The notes under the pieces: generated by a model
Told to the model about the DNA's origin: nothing
The model's database searches: none
Seen by the model: the letters and a program-made list of their open reading frames with translations, nothing else
Shown: one piece after another, positions 5,442 through 7,826 of the stretch
How the letters are laid out: each line of letters opens with the position of its first letter
Position numbering within the stretch: the stretch's first letter is position 1
DNA from: Anaerolineae bacterium
GTDB taxonomy: Bacteria > Chloroflexota > Anaerolineae > Anaerolineales > Villigracilaceae
Assembly: GCA_003484265.1 (NCBI GenBank)
Contig: DNDO01000227.1
Span: 1 to 7,826, forward strand
DNA: 7,826 nucleotides
Reading direction: 5' to 3'
Translations under genes and position numbers: made by a program

Positions 5442-7159
5442 TGAAATCCAAAATCATGAAAAACAAAATAAAAACCATTTCCGTTCGTACTGAAGTTGAA
5501 ATTCACCTCCCTGGTGGACACGTATTATCCGGTCCACGCGGGGCGGCGGTGGGGGAGTTTTTGTCTTCGGTTGAGTATGAGGCTCAGGTGGTGGGGGCGA
5601 TCGTCAACGGCGAATTGCGCGAGTTGAATTATTCGATCATGATGGAATCGAAGGTCGAACCCGTGCTTATGAACTCTGCCGACGGAGCGCGCATCTACCG
5701 CCGTTCCCTGACCTTCCTCCTCGAAAAGGCGTTCTCCGATCTATTTTCCGTGGGGATTCTATTTGTTGACCATTCTGTCGCATCAGGAGGGTATTACTGT
5801 GATGTATCGGGTCGTGACGCGCTGACCGCTCTCGAACTCGAAGCGTTGAAAAAGCGTATGAACGAATTGATCGAAGCTGATCTTCCGTTCGAGCGCAGGG
5901 AAATCCCGTTGGCGGAAGCCATTGAGTATTTTCGTTCCAAAGGATTTGAAGACAAGGTCCAACTGCTCAAACATCGCAAAAAAGATTACCTTACAATGTA
6001 CCGCCTCGAAGACCACATGGATTATCACCACGGTTACATGGTGCCGTCCACGCGATATTTGCATATGTTCGACATCATGGGGACGGAGGGCGGTTTTACA
6101 TTGAGTTATCCGCGCAGGCACAAGCCCAATGATCTTTTACCTGTCCCCGAATACCCCAAGCTGTTGAATGCGTTCCGTCAATATGGCGGCTGGCTTGCGC
6201 GTTTGGGGATCGATAATGTCGGCGCCTTGAACGATGCCATTCAAGAGGGACGTGTGGATGAGATCGTGCTGGTCTCTGAGGCCTTTCACGAACAGAATTT
6301 ATCCGACATTGCTCGCCTGATTGCGAGCCGCCTCGACCAGAGCCGCTTGATCTTGATCGCGGGTCCGTCGTCATCGGGCAAGACCACCACTGCGCGGCGG
6401 CTGACCATTCAACTGCTGGCATTGGGCATTTCGCCTTTCCCGCTTGAATTGGATAATTATTTTCTCGACCGTGATAAGACTCCGCTGGGCGAAGACGGCA
6501 AGCCTGATTTCGAGTCGATCGAAGCCCTCGACCTGCCTCTGCTATGGGAGCAGTTGCCGCGACTGATAAAGGGAGAAGAAGTTCATTTGCCGCGATACAA
6601 CTTCAAGTCGGGGATGAGCGAGGCTGGGCACATCATTCAATTACAAAAGGGACAACCGATCATCATGGAGGGTATACATGGCATGGACCCGCATCTCATC
6701 CCTGAAAGTTTGAGGGGTGAAGCGCTGCGGATCTACGTCTCAGCCCTTACCCAGTTGAATCTGGATCGCCATAACCGCGTTTCCACAACGGACACTCGCC
6801 TTATTCGGCGCATTGTGCGGGATGCGCGTGAGCGCGGTTATAACGCGTCGCATACGATCGCGCACTGGGAGTCGGTGCGGCGCGGCGAGAAGCGGCATAT
6901 CTTCCCATATCAGGAGAATGCGGATGTGATGTTCAACTCGGCGCTGGCGTATGAGATGGCGGCGTTGAAGCCGTTTGCAGAACCGTTATTGCGGCAGGTA
7001 CCCCACGGTACTCGCGAATACATCGAAGCCAAACGACTGCTGGCGTTCCTTGAATGGTTCCTGCCTCTGGATGCGAATCTCGTGCCCGATAATTCGCTCT
7101 TGCGCGAGTTTATCGGTGGTTCGATTTTGAAAGATTTTACGGTGTGGAGGGAAGGCTAA
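5441..7159 (+). CDS. TGS/SAD-domain nucleoside (uridine) kinase-like protein
   Basis: A 572-residue fusion of ThrRS-like N-terminal domains with a P-loop kinase of the phosphoribulokinase/uridine kinase family. A TGS-like ubiquitin fold spans about 13-76 (TEVEIHLPGGHVLSG onward). A SAD-like domain follows at about 85-215, with GGYYCDV (116-121) matching the GxYYDF segment of threonyl-tRNA synthetase. The kinase domain runs from about 300 to 510. It has Walker A GPSSSGKTT (308-316), the acceptor-side LDNYFLDR around D338, EGIHG (410-414) and a lid helix DTRLIRRIVRDARERG from 451. The family is usually annotated as nucleoside or uridine kinase; the true substrate is not settled by sequence. Length fits the family. 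The ATG at 5441 is the edge of the upstream repeat and the ATG at 5456 is equally possible (MKNKIKTISV). Neither has a ribosome-binding site. No clear terminator follows the TAA at 7157-7159. Confidence 0.88.
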   Translation: MKSKIMKNKIKTISVRTEVEIHLPGGHVLSGPRGAAVGEFLSSVEYEAQVVGAIVNGELRELNYSIMMESKVEPVLMNSADGARIYRRSLTFLLEKAFSDLFSVGILFVDHSVASGGYYCDVSGRDALTALELEALKKRMNELIEADLPFERREIPLAEAIEYFRSKGFEDKVQLLKHRKKDYLTMYRLEDHMDYHHGYMVPSTRYLHMFDIMGTEGGFTLSYPRRHKPNDLLPVPEYPKLLNAFRQYGGWLARLGIDNVGALNDAIQEGRVDEIVLVSEAFHEQNLSDIARLIASRLDQSRLILIAGPSSSGKTTTARRLTIQLLALGISPFPLELDNYFLDRDKTPLGEDGKPDFESIEALDLPLLWEQLPRLIKGEEVHLPRYNFKSGMSEAGHIIQLQKGQPIIMEGIHGMDPHLIPESLRGEALRIYVSALTQLNLDRHNRVSTTDTRLIRRIVRDARERGYNASHTIAHWESVRRGEKRHIFPYQENADVMFNSALAYEMAALKPFAEPLLRQVPHGTREYIEAKRLLAFLEWFLPLDANLVPDNSLLREFIGGSILKDFTVWREG

Positions 7160-7510
7160 CTGTTCGCGTTAGTGGTAATGGGGAGGTGGAAAGTTGCACA
7201 TGGACTGAAAACTATATATGATTTCGATTTATTAACTTCCCAAATATAAACACCCCAAAACCTTTTCCAATACGTCAGACTTTATTCATTCGCTTTCTAT
7301 CTTTTCCCTTTATATTGCCATTCATCGGTGTGAAACCTTGCCTCTTAACCGAACTTTGGCATTTGAGACAATCTGCTCAGGGTCTAGAATAGAAGACTTG
7401 CTCATTATAAATTTTTAGGTCGGTTATTTCCGCACAATTTTCGGCATGATGCATGAAAAAGGAAAATACAGGGTAAGAACATAATATTATTTAATCGATC
7501 AATAAGATGA
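7160..7510. other. AT-rich intergenic stretch without a supportable gene
   Basis: By line counts, GC from 7201 to 7500 is about 35% (104 of 300), well below the coding block. Stop codons are dense in every frame I read. I find no tRNA, rRNA, CRISPR array, long repeat or clear intrinsic terminator. Small symmetries exist, such as CTAAC/GTTAG around the kinase stop (7156-7172), the palindrome ATAATATTAT (7481-7490) and TTAATC/GATTAA (7491-7496 / 7509-7514). None has the stem strength and T-run of a terminator. It separates two convergent genes, so both transcripts should end in it. Confidence 0.6.
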
Positions 7511-7826
7511 TTAATTGGAAACTGCTAAAAACAATCCAAATGGGAGTGGAAGATTCACTCCGAATAATAATATGACAGAGAAGACATCCAAATAATCCTG
7601 TAACGAGTCTAAGGGAAAGTCTGAAAATCCAAAAGAAATAATTGCGTATATCAGTATATTAGTGATTACTGCAGTCACGATTCCATATGCAATACGATTT
7701 CTTCCCAACATTAATAGAACACTAATGATAGTCGCTGTAACTATCGGGAGTCCAAAGAACGCAATAAACTGTGGAACGTGTGTAATAAAAATAATCAACG
7801 AAATAGACCAGAGATTACCGATTACG
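7511..7826 (-). CDS. Hydrophobic multi-pass membrane protein of unknown family, partial
   Basis: The minus-strand frame is open from the right edge to TAA at 7511-7513, so the C-terminal 104 residues are visible and the start lies outside. An in-frame TTG at 7796-7798 is a possible start but the frame stays open beyond it (VIGNLWSIS...). Counting from the edge, hydrophobic stretches cover about residues 8-40, 45-66 and 79-102, suggesting three to four membrane helices. They are joined by a short basic loop LGRNR and an acidic loop SDFPLDSLQDYLD. The composition looks like a real inner-membrane protein, not a chance frame, although AT-rich DNA can mimic this. I recognise no family. GC is about 33% over 7501-7740, unlike the kinase next to it, which may mean recent acquisition or relaxed selection. 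It is transcribed toward the kinase gene. Confidence 0.55.
   Translation of the reverse strand, partial: VIGNLWSISLIIFITHVPQFIAFFGLPIVTATIISVLLMLGRNRIAYGIVTAVITNILIYAIISFGFSDFPLDSLQDYLDVFSVILLFGVNLPLPFGLFLAVSN

Noticed and set aside
7156..7172. CTAAC/GTTAG hairpin at the end of the kinase as a terminator
   Set aside because: The stem is only 5-6 base pairs, overlaps the stop codon and is not followed by a T-run.
7178..7249. Plus-strand frame of 23 codons starting MGRWKVAHGLK after the kinase
   Set aside because: Short, no ribosome-binding site and no recognisable similarity; not distinguishable from chance.
7322..7405. Minus-strand frame of 27 codons starting MSKSSILDPEQIVSNAKV
   Set aside because: It reads as protein-like but is very short, has no ribosome-binding site and no recognised family, and sits in AT-rich DNA where such frames occur by chance. 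It could be a remnant, but nothing supports a call.
7491..7514. TTAATC/GATTAA inverted repeat as a terminator for the minus-strand gene
   Set aside because: It is a short, entirely weak AT stem without a following U-tract in the minus-strand transcript.
1..7826. CRISPR array, tRNA/rRNA gene, transposase, toxin-antitoxin or phage-defence system
   Set aside because: No regularly spaced repeats, RNA signature or characteristic protein motifs for any of these were seen on either strand.

Overview
The window is bacterial chromosomal DNA. It holds six tandem plus-strand genes (2-7159), then an AT-rich tail (about 7160-7826) with one partial minus-strand gene at the right edge. Four things suggest a member of the Chloroflexota, probably Anaerolineae-like: the style of the GlpD and ketopantoate-reductase proteins, mid-range GC in the coding block, scarce Shine-Dalgarno sequences, and a TAGGGGCG-type foldback repeat between genes. 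The phylum is an inference from sequence style; no marker gene is present to prove it.

Layout. At the left edge is the C-terminal part of glycerol kinase (glpK), followed after a 69-base gap containing an inverted repeat by a complete glycerol-3-phosphate dehydrogenase (glpD). Together these form a classical glycerol utilisation pair: glycerol to sn-glycerol-3-phosphate to dihydroxyacetone phosphate, with electrons passed through FAD to the respiratory chain. After 23 bases comes a membrane-anchored family-2 glycosyltransferase of the polyprenyl-phosphate sugar transferase type, nearly abutting a histidine-phosphatase (phosphoglycerate mutase-like) gene. Nine bases later is a long-form ketopantoate reductase-family oxidoreductase. 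A 75-base gap, almost filled by a two-hairpin repeat unit, separates this from a 572-residue TGS/SAD/P-loop nucleoside kinase-like protein. The outer arm of the repeat runs into the first possible start codon of that kinase.

Right end. From about 7160 the GC content falls to roughly one third, compared with a half or more in the genes. I see no supportable gene from 7160 to 7510. From 7511 to the edge a minus-strand reading frame encodes at least 104 residues of a hydrophobic, multi-helix membrane protein of unknown family, convergent with the kinase.

Overall the window looks like core metabolic and housekeeping genes. I found no convincing new system. The points most worth a second look are the repeat at the kinase start, the editing-site replacements in the kinase SAD domain, and the change in composition at the right end.
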